A DNA stretch of 64,000 nucleotides from Ferranicluibacter rubi (GTDB lineage: Bacteria; Pseudomonadota; Alphaproteobacteria; Rhizobiales; Rhizobiaceae). The notes below the pieces were generated by a model. It saw only the letters and a program-made list of their open reading frames with translations. It ran no database searches and was not told the origin of the DNA. Positions 48,056 to 56,214 of the stretch are shown here, one piece after another. Positions within the stretch are counted from its first letter, which is position 1. Each line of letters begins with the position of its first letter. A program made the translations under genes and the position numbers. Where the stretch lies: assembly GCF_011603255.1 (NCBI RefSeq), contig NZ_JAANCM010000010.1, forward strand, positions 62,001 through 126,000. The letters are read 5' to 3'.

Positions 48056-49672
48056 ATGGCTGATTCTATGGTGGGTGAGTTTGACTGGCAAGAGGCGCGG
48101 CGGCGTGCCGATGTCCTGTCGAAGCTACCCGATAGACCCTGCGACGCTGAGATCCGTGCCGCCATGAACGCGCTCGCGATCAGCAGGGCCACCTTGTTTC
48201 GGTGGCTGAAGCGTTTCCGGCAAGACGAGCGTACCAGCACGTTGTTGCCCGGCCGGCGCGGCCCCAATTCTGGCATGCAGCCATTCGACCCAGCCGTGCT
48301 CGCCATCGTCGAGCAGCATTTTCAGAAGCTCTTTGCAACGCGGCGGAAGCCCACCTTGACCCGCTTCCAGCGGGAGGTGGCCGCGGACTGCCGGATCGCA
48401 GGGCTGCCGCCACCGTCGATCCGCCGCCTCGGTCGTTGGCTTAAGACCAAGGATCAGGCCGATCTGATGCGGCGGCGTGAGGGCGCCGGCAAATCCGAAG
48501 CGCTGTTCCTGGCAACACCGGGCGGGTTGGAGGCGGCCGCGCCGCTGGAGATTGTCCAGATCGATCATACGAAGGTGGATGTCACGGTGGTCGATCCGGT
48601 GACGCGGCTGCCGATCGGCCGACCGACACTGACCTTGGCCATCGACGTCAACACGCGGATAGCGATGGGCTTTTACCTGTCACTGGAAGCGCCGTCACTG
48701 ACGGCCGTGGCGCTGTGTCTGACCCATGCGGTGATGGACAAGACGCCCTGGTTGGCCTCGCGCGGTATCGCAGCCGACTGGCCTGCACATGGGATACCCA
48801 GAACGATCCATGTCGACAATGGCGCGGAATTCCACGCCCGCGCTTTCGAGCGCGCGTGTGCGGAGCACCGCATCGACCTGACCTACCGTCCGCCAGGAAC
48901 ACCGCGCTTCGGCGGCCATATCGAGAGGTTGATCGGCACGATGATGGGTGCCGTGCATCTCATCCCCGGCTCGCATTTCTCGAACATTCGCGAGCGCGGC
49001 GACCTCGATCCGGAAGCCGAGGCGGTGATGACGTTGCGGGAACTGGAAACCTATCTGGCCTTTGAGATTGTCGGCTCCTACCATGCTCGCCTTCATAAGG
49101 CCCTCGATTTGCCGCCAGTGGCCGCCTGGAACGCACGGGTGGGGGATATCGCGGTGCGCAGACCGTCCGACCCGCGGCAGTTTCTGATCGATTTTCTGCC
49201 GTCCGAGGAGCGCACCCTACAGCGCGACGGGTTGCATCTGTTTCACATCCGTTACTGGTCGGACGAACTGCGCTGGCTGATGGGACGGGATCGATCGGGT
49301 TTGACGGTCAAATACGATCCGCGTGATCTGTCCTGCGTGTTCGTCGCAGCAGGGGAGGGGTATCTGGAGGCGCGCCCGGCCGACCGGACCCGGCCGGCCA
49401 TCGCACTTTGGGAGCATCGGGCTGCCGTTCGTGCGCTGCGCGAACAAGGTCGCTGTGCGGTGGATGAGGGGCTCATTTTCTCGACAATTCTTGCCCAGCG
49501 GACGCTGATCGACGAAGCGACGCGAACGACCAAAGCGATGCGAAGAGATGCGGCCCGACGCGCGCATCTGGCATCGACAAAGATGATCGACGTGACTGCA
49601 GAGGTGGGGCCACTCGGCGACGACAAGCCATTACAACTTCCGTATTTCGAGGTGGAGGAATGGGATGACTGA
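48056..49672 (+). CDS. tniA: TniA-like DDE transposase (Mu/Tn7 TnsB-related)
   Basis: The start at MADSMVGEFDWQEAR is preferred to a TTG 24 bases upstream. An N-terminal helix-turn-helix (ISRATLFRWLKRFRQ) precedes an integrase core with IVQIDHTKVDV (Asp), TIHVDNGAEF (Asp) and FGGHIERLIGTMMG (Glu), the DDE triad. A beta-barrel C-terminal region follows. 538 aa matches TniA. It cuts and joins transposon ends. Its 3' end overlaps tniB by 8 bp. Confidence 0.92.
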   Translation: MADSMVGEFDWQEARRRADVLSKLPDRPCDAEIRAAMNALAISRATLFRWLKRFRQDERTSTLLPGRRGPNSGMQPFDPAVLAIVEQHFQKLFATRRKPTLTRFQREVAADCRIAGLPPPSIRRLGRWLKTKDQADLMRRREGAGKSEALFLATPGGLEAAAPLEIVQIDHTKVDVTVVDPVTRLPIGRPTLTLAIDVNTRIAMGFYLSLEAPSLTAVALCLTHAVMDKTPWLASRGIAADWPAHGIPRTIHVDNGAEFHARAFERACAEHRIDLTYRPPGTPRFGGHIERLIGTMMGAVHLIPGSHFSNIRERGDLDPEAEAVMTLRELETYLAFEIVGSYHARLHKALDLPPVAAWNARVGDIAVRRPSDPRQFLIDFLPSEERTLQRDGLHLFHIRYWSDELRWLMGRDRSGLTVKYDPRDLSCVFVAAGEGYLEARPADRTRPAIALWEHRAAVRALREQGRCAVDEGLIFSTILAQRTLIDEATRTTKAMRRDAARRAHLASTKMIDVTAEVGPLGDDKPLQLPYFEVEEWDD

Positions 49673-50546
49673 TGAGTTTTCGCATCTTTTCCCGCCCAGC
49701 CGGCTCGTTGCCGCGCTTGGCTCTGAAGAGCGCATCCGTAGGATCCGCGCCGACCGCTGGATCAACTATCCACGCGCCGAACAGGCTCTTGCAAAACTCG
49801 AGGAGTTGCTCCTCTTCCCGCAACGTGCTCGCATGCCCAACCTCCTCATCGTTGGAGCCAGCGGCATGGGAAAGACCATGATCGTGGAGAAATTTGCGCG
49901 CGATCATCCTTCGCATTTTGACACGGTCACGGGGCGGATGCAGATGCCGGTGATCGTCGTCCAGATGGTGCCAGGCCCTGATGAAGCGCGGTTCTACAAA
50001 CGACTGCTGGCGACGATCGGAGCGCCGGAGCCGCCTCGGGCAACACTGTCGGTGCTCGAAAGCCTGACTTTACGATTGCTTTCGGAGATTCGTCCGGGAT
50101 TGCTGATCATCGATGAGGTGCACAGCCTGCAGGCAGGAACGGTGCGGGAGCAGACCCGCTTTTTGAACATGCTGCGTTTTCTCGGCAACGAACTCAGGGT
50201 TCCACTCGTCTGCGTCGGCACACAGCAGGCGCGCAATGCGCTTCGCACCGACGATCAACTGGTTCGCCGCTTCGAGGCCTTCGCGCTGCCACCCTGGCAG
50301 AACGATCAGGATTTCGCCGGTCTGATAGGAAGCCTGCAGCGCACCTTGCCCTTGCGGCGGCCGAGCGAGATCGCGGATGCAACGCTAAAACGCCTCGTCG
50401 AGGTGACCGGCGGCATAACGGCCGCAGTGTTCTCGCTGATGGGCGGGCTCGCCATCGCCGCGATCGAAAGTGGCGAGGAACGGATCACGCTTGGCGCCGT
50501 GGCTGACAAGCGCAACGTCCTGGCGCTTTTGGGAGAGCCTGTGTGA
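49665..50546 (+). CDS. tniB: TniB-like AAA+ transposition ATPase
   Basis: 293 aa with Walker A VGASGMGKTMI (about residue 66) and Walker B LLIIDEVHSL (about 147), plus GTQQARNALRTDDQLVRRFE as sensor region. Resembles TniB/TnsC, the ATP-dependent target selector. Overlaps both tniA and tniQ, so the three are translated together. Confidence 0.92.
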   Translation: MTDEFSHLFPPSRLVAALGSEERIRRIRADRWINYPRAEQALAKLEELLLFPQRARMPNLLIVGASGMGKTMIVEKFARDHPSHFDTVTGRMQMPVIVVQMVPGPDEARFYKRLLATIGAPEPPRATLSVLESLTLRLLSEIRPGLLIIDEVHSLQAGTVREQTRFLNMLRFLGNELRVPLVCVGTQQARNALRTDDQLVRRFEAFALPPWQNDQDFAGLIGSLQRTLPLRRPSEIADATLKRLVEVTGGITAAVFSLMGGLAIAAIESGEERITLGAVADKRNVLALLGEPV

Positions 50547-51556
50547 TATCCGCGCCGTCATCGACGAAGCTGCCTGTTGTGCCAAGGCCTGCGCGCGACG
50601 AGCGACTGTCTTCCTGGCTCAACCGGCTGGCGCAGCTCTACGCCATGCCGACCGACGTGTTCTTGGAGCACTGTGGCTTGAGCCTCAGGGATGCGACGGC
50701 TCTCGAATGGCGGCTCGGGGGAGGGGAGGGCCCCATCCTGGCTTCCCTCACCGGCATGACGATCGAGGCGCTCCGGACGATGACCTTCGAGGAAATCGCA
50801 CCGCATGCGCGGCGGATGGTCGCCCTGGGTAATCGATACGTTTGCCGCGGTTGCTCGCCCGGCATCCATCGGAAGCGCGCAGCGTTTCCTTGGAACTTCT
50901 GGTGTCGCGAGCACGACCTTCGGTTCGATGCGTGCGGCGGCAGAAAACTGGGAGAGTGGCTGCCGGAAACGGCTCTGACGCTGCTCGATTTCAACGCACA
51001 TGACGGCGCGGCGCGGCTGACGGACTGGGCGCACGGGAGGGAGGACGGCGTGCCCTCCATACCGCAACTGTTGGATTTCTTGACCACACGCCATCGCAGA
51101 TCCTCGCCACCATCGCTCACCGAACAGCCAATCCTGTCTCTGGCAGCACGCCGGGCCAATCACGATTTCCTCACCCGTCCGATCGCCAGGCAAGCGTTGC
51201 TGATCATCGTGCCAGAATACGATCGCGTGGCACCAGTCCTTGCAAAGCCAGTGCGTGCCGGCCTGTTGTCGCTGACGCAGGGCTCGTTGTTGCAGAATTA
51301 TGCCCTTGCCGTCGGCATCGGACGTCTTTCCGCTGATCCCGTCGGTTATGCTGCTTCTGTCTTGTTGGCGAGTGACGGGGAGGGGGAGCAGCGCCTACGG
51401 CAAGCCTTGCAGGGGTGGCCGCTCGCATTACGCCGGCGCATCTATGGACGTTTCCAGCGCCTCAACGGGATGGGAGCACAATCAGGCCGCGGGACGGCGC
51501 AGTCTCAGAAATTCCGATTCACCCAGTCTCATATTGACGCTCGGAGAATCTCATAA
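50543..51556 (+). CDS. tniQ: TniQ-family transposition protein
   Basis: GTG start overlapping the tniB stop. The N-terminal TniQ domain has RPARDERLSSWLNRLAQLY and a zinc-binding-like cluster (YVCRGCSP then FWCREHD). 337 aa. TniQ/TnsD proteins help target-site choice. Its 3' end runs into the right-end repeats of the element. No gene for a resolvase follows. Confidence 0.9.
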   Translation: MISAPSSTKLPVVPRPARDERLSSWLNRLAQLYAMPTDVFLEHCGLSLRDATALEWRLGGGEGPILASLTGMTIEALRTMTFEEIAPHARRMVALGNRYVCRGCSPGIHRKRAAFPWNFWCREHDLRFDACGGRKLGEWLPETALTLLDFNAHDGAARLTDWAHGREDGVPSIPQLLDFLTTRHRRSSPPSLTEQPILSLAARRANHDFLTRPIARQALLIIVPEYDRVAPVLAKPVRAGLLSLTQGSLLQNYALAVGIGRLSADPVGYAASVLLASDGEGEQRLRQALQGWPLALRRRIYGRFQRLNGMGAQSGRGTAQSQKFRFTQSHIDARRIS

Positions 51557-51601
51557 TCATGCGCGAGATCTTCGCCCAAGCCCTTGAGTCTCAAAAACGA
51601 C

Positions 51602-51607
51602 GCCCGT
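51602..51607. repeat. Right target-site duplication GCCCGT
   Basis: Matches 47954-47959. Confidence 0.7.
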
Positions 51608-51660
51608 CCGACATACCTTTTGATGTATTTCTACCGTACTATTTCGCACACGTCAAATAT

Positions 51661-51685
51661 GTCCGATAAGTCAACGTTATCGGAC
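51661..51685. other. 9-7-9 dyad GTCCGATAA / TTATCGGAC
   Basis: Perfect 9-bp arms (51661-51669, 51677-51685) around 7 bp. Before the transposon inserted it lay in the roughly 178-bp gap between the divergent recombinase and DUF1403 genes. The geometry suits a tyrosine-recombinase core site or a shared operator. Confidence 0.5.
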
Positions 51686-51763
51686 GTCTTTACTTGGCGA
51701 CAGTGTGTGCAGATTGATTTGTTTTCGATGGCATAATCCGCACATATCAGCTACGGTCCTCTC

Positions 51764-52717
51764 ATGACTTTGCGCAACATCCCGGTCGCTTCTGACGCTG
51801 CCCCCGGCTTCATTCTGCCGTCATGGTCCGTATCACTGCGGCCTGCCGAGACGGAAAGCGACGCGGCCTTCTCGGCAGGCATCGCCCTGAAAACGCTGGA
51901 CGATCTCGTTCGCAGCGAGCCGGTGTGGGCGGGCTGCTGGCGCGCGCGTCTGGCCCTTCGATCCGCTGCTGCCGCCGTGCGCCTGACGGGGCGCACCGAG
52001 GGGGAGGCCGAGCTGCGGGATGCCCTGCTGTTGTCGTCGGACGCCGGTGGTCTTGGTCCGGCTGGAAACGTCTATTCCGCCTACCGGAAGCTGAGTGCCC
52101 GCAAGGGTCCCGTGAACACCGCGTTCCTTCAGGAGCTCGCCGTGCTGCTTTCGCTGCGCTGGGACGATCGCCTGGGCGGCGTGGTCGACCTGGCCGTTGG
52201 CGCGCTGCAGTCGCCGCGATCTGCGCCCTTTGCCGCGGCCGATCTCGTCTCCGTCATCCATGCCGTTCGCCCGGATGCCGAACGCCTGGCCTGGGCACTG
52301 GCCGACGCGTTGATGGCGCAGCGGCTCGGCTGGACACAGCCGGTGTTTCTCCTGATGGCGCAGCGCAACGGACCGGCGTTCCGCACGCTGGGTGGCCGCG
52401 GACGGGTGCGGCCAGGCGAGCCGGCTTTTGCGCGTGCGGTGTGTCTGGCGCTGGTGGATGGTGCACGGGCCGCACTGCAAGGCGCAAGCGAGATCGATCG
52501 ACGCGCCGGGCAGCTCGTGACGGTGGCGCCAAAATTGCGCACGAAAGGCGGCGAGGGTGTGATCCACCGATTGCTGGATGAGGATGCGGTATCGGCGTCC
52601 GCTCCGGGTGCGGACCTTTCGCGCTGGGCCAGCCGGCGGATGTTCGAGCGGCTGGAAAGCTCGGGTGCTGTGCGGGAGCTGTCCGGGCGCAGCACGTTTC
52701 GGATCTACGGGCTGTGA
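51764..52717 (+). CDS. DUF1403 family protein, 317 aa
   Basis: Begins MTLRNIPVASDAAPGFILPS and contains the DUF1403 patterns (FSAGIALKTLDDLVRSEPVW, AGCWRARLALRSAAAAVRL). Mostly alpha-helical; function unknown. Its stop overlaps the ScpB-like gene start by 4 bp. Divergent from the tyrosine recombinase, from which it is now separated by the TniABQ insertion. The recurring trio suggests a joint role, possibly in replicon resolution or segregation; this is inference. Confidence 0.85.
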   Translation: MTLRNIPVASDAAPGFILPSWSVSLRPAETESDAAFSAGIALKTLDDLVRSEPVWAGCWRARLALRSAAAAVRLTGRTEGEAELRDALLLSSDAGGLGPAGNVYSAYRKLSARKGPVNTAFLQELAVLLSLRWDDRLGGVVDLAVGALQSPRSAPFAAADLVSVIHAVRPDAERLAWALADALMAQRLGWTQPVFLLMAQRNGPAFRTLGGRGRVRPGEPAFARAVCLALVDGARAALQGASEIDRRAGQLVTVAPKLRTKGGEGVIHRLLDEDAVSASAPGADLSRWASRRMFERLESSGAVRELSGRSTFRIYGL

Positions 52718-53409
52718 CCATGGCGGGCGCAAGCACGGGCACCCGCCAGCGCACCGGGAAACGGGATGAAGATCGCGCTTTCGACCGGGAGCTCGAGGAT
52801 CTGCCGGCGGCGCTGCGTTGGCGGGAATGGATGATGCGGGTCGAGGCGGTGATCTTTGCGTCCGCAGAGCCCGTCACCCGCGAGACGCTGGCCCGTGTCG
52901 TTGGCAAGGACTGCGCCATCGATCTCTTGATCGACGATCTGCGCGAGGATCTGGTCGGGCGGCCCTATGAACTCGTCTCCGTGGCTGGCGGCTGGCAGCA
53001 TCGCACCCGCAGCGTCTATGCCGATACCATTCGTGCATCGACGGTTGAGACGCGGTCACTGGCGGCGACGCTATCTCGCCAGGAGGCAGCCGTCCTGATG
53101 GCGATCGCCACGCTGCAGCCGGTCACCCGCGGCGAACTTTCAAAAGCCTTCGGCAAGGAGATCGGCCGGGACACCATTGCGAGCCTGCGCAGCGCCGGTT
53201 TGATCGCTTCCGGGCCGCGCAGCCCCACCCCCGGTGCGCCCTACACCTATGTCACCACCCGGCATTTCCTCAGCGCCTTCGGCATGGAGACGCTGCAGGA
53301 CTTGCCCGATGTCGAGATGCTGGAGGACGCGGGGCTGATGCAGGGCCGGGAGAATGATGTGGTGCTGTCGTTCGATGGCGTTGAGGAGGCTGACGTGGAC
53401 GAGGCGTGA
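52714..53409 (+). CDS. ScpB-like (SMC-Scp complex) winged-helix protein
   Basis: 231 aa with two winged-helix segments: MRVEAVIFASAEPVTRETLA (start of ScpB homologues), then RQEAAVLMAIATLQPVTRGE and TPGAPYTYVTTRHFLSAFG. Chromosomal ScpB binds the kleisin ScpA in condensin. This plasmid version lies in an operon with DUF1403 and has no ScpA or SMC partner here, so it likely has a specialised role. ATG at 52720 is an alternative start. Confidence 0.85.
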   Translation: MTMAGASTGTRQRTGKRDEDRAFDRELEDLPAALRWREWMMRVEAVIFASAEPVTRETLARVVGKDCAIDLLIDDLREDLVGRPYELVSVAGGWQHRTRSVYADTIRASTVETRSLAATLSRQEAAVLMAIATLQPVTRGELSKAFGKEIGRDTIASLRSAGLIASGPRSPTPGAPYTYVTTRHFLSAFGMETLQDLPDVEMLEDAGLMQGRENDVVLSFDGVEEADVDEA

Positions 53410-53670
53410 TGGGAATGCTTGCAATCGCGTTATGCGGTTTGATCTGAATTCTGCCCAGACATTTAAGCCGCGCGGCGAAATCCCATGCACGCCATCTCCG
53501 GACATTGCGGCTATCGCAGAACTCTGTATTTTGCGACGTCGCAAAAACCAGAAAGTGTCTTTCAAATCGGGATTTTTGCGACGGGCTGTGGTCTACGTTC
53601 GTGGTGGCAGCCAACCTCTTAAAGGGTTAGGGGCAGCTACTCCGTGACTATGAACTGATAGGAGAGACCT
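53410..53670. other. Intergenic region with TTTTGCGAC palindrome
   Basis: Contains the perfect 18-bp palindrome TTTTGCGACGTCGCAAAA (53529-53546) and a further TTTTTGCGAC (53573-53582). No gene seen. Confidence 0.6.
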
Positions 53671-53883
53671 ATGACGCAAGGCTTCCGTAAAAGCATACTA
53701 TTCCCGATCACTCTCATGTTCGCTGGTGTCGTCGCGTTTTTTCTCTTCCTTTATGTGACAGGGCATGATCCTGACGAAAAGCCGCTAACATTGATCCATT
53801 GGATTATTGGCGGAGCGCTGATCGGTCCAGGTTTTGGCTACCTCGTCCAATGGAGGCAAGGCAGGGACCGAACCAAGTTGTAA
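53671..53883 (+). CDS. Small membrane protein, 70 aa
   Basis: ATG after ATAGGAGAGACCT. Two hydrophobic helices (about residues 10-30 and 43-61) with an acidic loop between (GHDPDEKP) and a basic tail. No family recognised. It lies between two clusters of TTTTGCGAC/GTCGCAAAA motifs, suggesting a small inserted segment. Confidence 0.55.
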   Translation: MTQGFRKSILFPITLMFAGVVAFFLFLYVTGHDPDEKPLTLIHWIIGGALIGPGFGYLVQWRQGRDRTKL

Positions 53884-53965
53884 GCAACTCATACCCTGGC
53901 GGCCGTCGCAGGTATCCTGATATTCACGACAAAATCAGCGACAATGTATTTCTCGGAAAACTTCT

Positions 53966-54015
53966 GTCGCAAAAACCGGTCGCAAAAAGCTAGCATTCGC
54001 GACCGACTTTTGCGA
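53966..54015. repeat. GTCGCAAAAA repeat cluster
   Basis: GTCGCAAAAA at 53966-53975 and 53979-53988, and CTTTTGCGA at 54007-54015. GTCGCAAAAACC is shared with the palindrome at about 53539-53550. Confidence 0.6.
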
Positions 54016-54155
54016 AGGGATTGGATGACCGGAAGTAACCCTTCTGAGCCTTTCCACGATTGCTCGTCCAATCCCGGTAAGCTACCGTTCACATTTTCCA
54101 TTTCACTGCATAAGCCTTGTGTATCGGCAGAAGTCGCAGGGAGCCGCCGCGCCAC

Positions 54156-54668
54156 ATGCCCTATCGCACCATCTTCCCGCACCTTATAGCGGCAGCCCTC
54201 CTTCTTCTTGGTCCGCCACCGGCCTTCGCAGAGCAACCAGCCTTGCCGCCAGGTGCCGAGACCGCGGGTCACGCGCTGCCCAGCGACATCATGCTGCGTG
54301 CGGCACCCCTGATGCAGGCGGGCAGGCGCGACGAGGCGACGTTCTGGTTTTATGCTGGGCAACTTCGCTGGCGCTCACGCCTGAATGCGAGCCCCGCTCA
54401 GGACCAGACCGGCGAACCCGCTCTGTTCTCGTCGCTCTTCGAGACACTCGGGCCGCCCGTTAATGGCTGGGCCTTCGGCGACATCCCCAAGCTCCAGCGG
54501 ACGATCGACGCCGTGCTCCTTTGGGACGTCCGTTATCCCGATCCTTCGCTGGATCCGGCCGTACACGAAAGAATGCGGGCAGGACTGACGGCTCTTCGCG
54601 ACCAGATCGGCCGAGAAGCGGGCATGATCAGAGCCGAGCGCGCCTCACAGGGTTTGGAGAACCGATGA
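54156..54668 (+). CDS. Exported hypothetical protein, 170 aa
   Basis: Start MPYRTIFPHLIAAALLLLG at 54156 gives a clear signal peptide (cleavage near AFAEQ). The mature part is helical, with motifs PLMQAGRRDEATFWFYAGQL and GDIPKLQRTIDAVLLWD. No cysteines in a lipobox. Not recognised. Its stop overlaps the next gene, also exported, so the two likely act together in the periplasm. Confidence 0.65.
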   Translation: MPYRTIFPHLIAAALLLLGPPPAFAEQPALPPGAETAGHALPSDIMLRAAPLMQAGRRDEATFWFYAGQLRWRSRLNASPAQDQTGEPALFSSLFETLGPPVNGWAFGDIPKLQRTIDAVLLWDVRYPDPSLDPAVHERMRAGLTALRDQIGREAGMIRAERASQGLENR

Positions 54669-55279
54669 TGCTGCGATTCCGGTGCTGGACTGACATAAAA
54701 CGCTTGCCCCGCCTGCTGCTCGCATCCACGATGCTGCTCGCCATCTCAGGATCCGCATCGGCGCAGGATGGGCCTGTCGCGGATCCGTTGCGCAGTGGTC
54801 TGGAAGGCGCATTGCGCGGCTGCGAGATTTGGGTCCTCGACCCGTCAAGCTGGCTGAACGATCCGGCGCGCTTCCTTGCGGCCATCGATCTTGGCGGCGC
54901 GGTGTTCGAGACCGAGAGCCTGCCCGAGCCGCTCCTCCCTCCCGAGCCCTTCCGGCGCGGCAACCGCTACTGGCGGATCAATGCCGGACCCAACGAGGGT
55001 TACGCGCTGGTGGTCTCGCGCGACATTCCGATGTGCCACATCACGGGCGGCGGCGGGGTCGACTTCCAGCCGGCGGCCGAAGCGGTGGCCGCCTCACCGG
55101 ACGTCTCCGATCGCTGGGAGCGCATCGGCGAGGAGCGCCGAGATGGCATGGTCTCGACCTTTTTCCGACTGCGCAAGGAGCCAAAGCTGGCGCTGGTCCT
55201 CAGCCGTGCCGACGCACCGGGTGCACGACGCGACCGCCCCCAGGTGATCGCGACCGTGACCTACGACCTTGGTCGCTGA
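54665..55279 (+). CDS. Exported hypothetical protein, 204 aa
   Basis: Begins MMLRFRCWTDIKRLPRLLLA; signal peptide to about ASAQ (residue 33). Contains a cysteine pair (LRGCEIWVLD and PMCHITGGGG) that could form a disulfide. No domain recognised. Coupled to the upstream exported gene; convergent with the minus-strand gene at 55261, overlapping it by 19 bp. Confidence 0.65.
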   Translation: MMLRFRCWTDIKRLPRLLLASTMLLAISGSASAQDGPVADPLRSGLEGALRGCEIWVLDPSSWLNDPARFLAAIDLGGAVFETESLPEPLLPPEPFRRGNRYWRINAGPNEGYALVVSRDIPMCHITGGGGVDFQPAAEAVAASPDVSDRWERIGEERRDGMVSTFFRLRKEPKLALVLSRADAPGARRDRPQVIATVTYDLGR

Positions 55280-56142
55280 GGCAACGCAGGTTCGTCCGGC
55301 CAGTGTGGTGGAAATGGCCACACGAGAACCTCACCGCCCGGCGGGATCGGACCCAAATGGCGCAGGACACGGTCATAGTGCTGGTTGCTCGGCGGGTAGC
55401 GCACCTCACCATGTCCGACAACGGACCCGGCTTCGCTTTCGGCTCGCAGCCATAGGACCAGCGTGCCATCGGGCTCGCGATGCGCTGAGCCGATCGACGC
55501 CTTTGCGGAAGGAGGCTCCGGCGCATGCCCCTGCGACCTCGCTCGCCCGTTGGCGGACGCCGCCAACGCTTCCAGCACTCCGACAAGGCGTGGTCTCGGA
55601 CAATCGGACCCGACCTCCTGCAGGACGTCGTCGCCGTCGAACAGGGCGACGCTGCACAGGCGGTCTGTCGGCTCACCGAGCACTGGCGTATCGGGAGGCG
55701 GCGTGATCCAGACCTCGTTGCCCGACGCGATCACGTTGCGCCGCTCATCATCCGAAATGGCATCGGTGCGTTCGCTTTCAATCTCCACCAGCCCTCCTGC
55801 GTCGGCCAGACGGGTCGTTGCCTGCCGGATCGTCATGAGGTCGAGATCGATGACGATCCAGCGCGCCAGCGGCGACAGGACGTTGCCGGTCGCGACCAGC
55901 ATCCCGCGACGCGGCAGTTGATCGGCAGGAAAGGCGAGGCGGACGCCCGCGCGGCCAGTGCGTGCGGGCGAGGCGATCTTTGCGTCCGCGTAGCCGGGCT
56001 CTTGCGGCTCCGCTGCGACCGGCAGGACGAGAAGGAGGACGAGAAGCTTGGAGATGCCGCGCCGTCGTAAACGGTCAAGCACTCCTCCGCGCCACTTGGT
56101 TCCGGTCTCTGTCCGCCATGCGCCCGTCCTCCTGCCTTCCAT
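55261..56142 (-). CDS. Exported hypothetical protein, about 293 aa
   Basis: A hydrophobic segment SKLLVLLLVLPVAAEPQ (residues about 31-47) looks like a signal peptide, but the ATG at 56142 leaves a long arginine-rich leader. A TTG at 56079 preceded by GGAGGA would give a normal one and may be the true start. The mature part has ATGNVLSPLARWIVIDLDLM and a Cys pair. Function not recognised. Second gene of a minus-strand pair with the gene at 56215. Confidence 0.55.
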   Translation of the reverse strand: MEGRRTGAWRTETGTKWRGGVLDRLRRRGISKLLVLLLVLPVAAEPQEPGYADAKIASPARTGRAGVRLAFPADQLPRRGMLVATGNVLSPLARWIVIDLDLMTIRQATTRLADAGGLVEIESERTDAISDDERRNVIASGNEVWITPPPDTPVLGEPTDRLCSVALFDGDDVLQEVGSDCPRPRLVGVLEALAASANGRARSQGHAPEPPSAKASIGSAHREPDGTLVLWLRAESEAGSVVGHGEVRYPPSNQHYDRVLRHLGPIPPGGEVLVWPFPPHWPDEPALPQRPRS

Positions 56143-56214
56143 TAGCGAGCCCGCTTCTGTTCGTTTCGCTCCGGCATCCTATCGACGCTGGTCCAAGCCG
56201 TCATCCCCACGTGG

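Larger units (their letters stand above)
47960..51601. mobile_element. Compact TniA-TniB-TniQ transposon, 3,642 bp
   Basis: Left end GTCGTAAAAGTGAGAC and right end (reverse complement) GTCGTTTTTGAGAC form imperfect terminal inverted repeats, bounded by the direct repeat GCCCGT. Both ends carry several TGAGAC-type repeats (left about 47970, 47990, 48021; right about 51501, 51530, 51549 and 51587 on the other strand), typical of multiple transposase binding sites. Contents are only the three tni genes; there is no resolvase or cargo. Confidence 0.8.

Noticed and set aside
47960..51601. Tyrosine recombinase as cargo of the TniABQ transposon
   Set aside because: The recombinase start (47937) lies outside the left end and outside the GCCCGT duplication.
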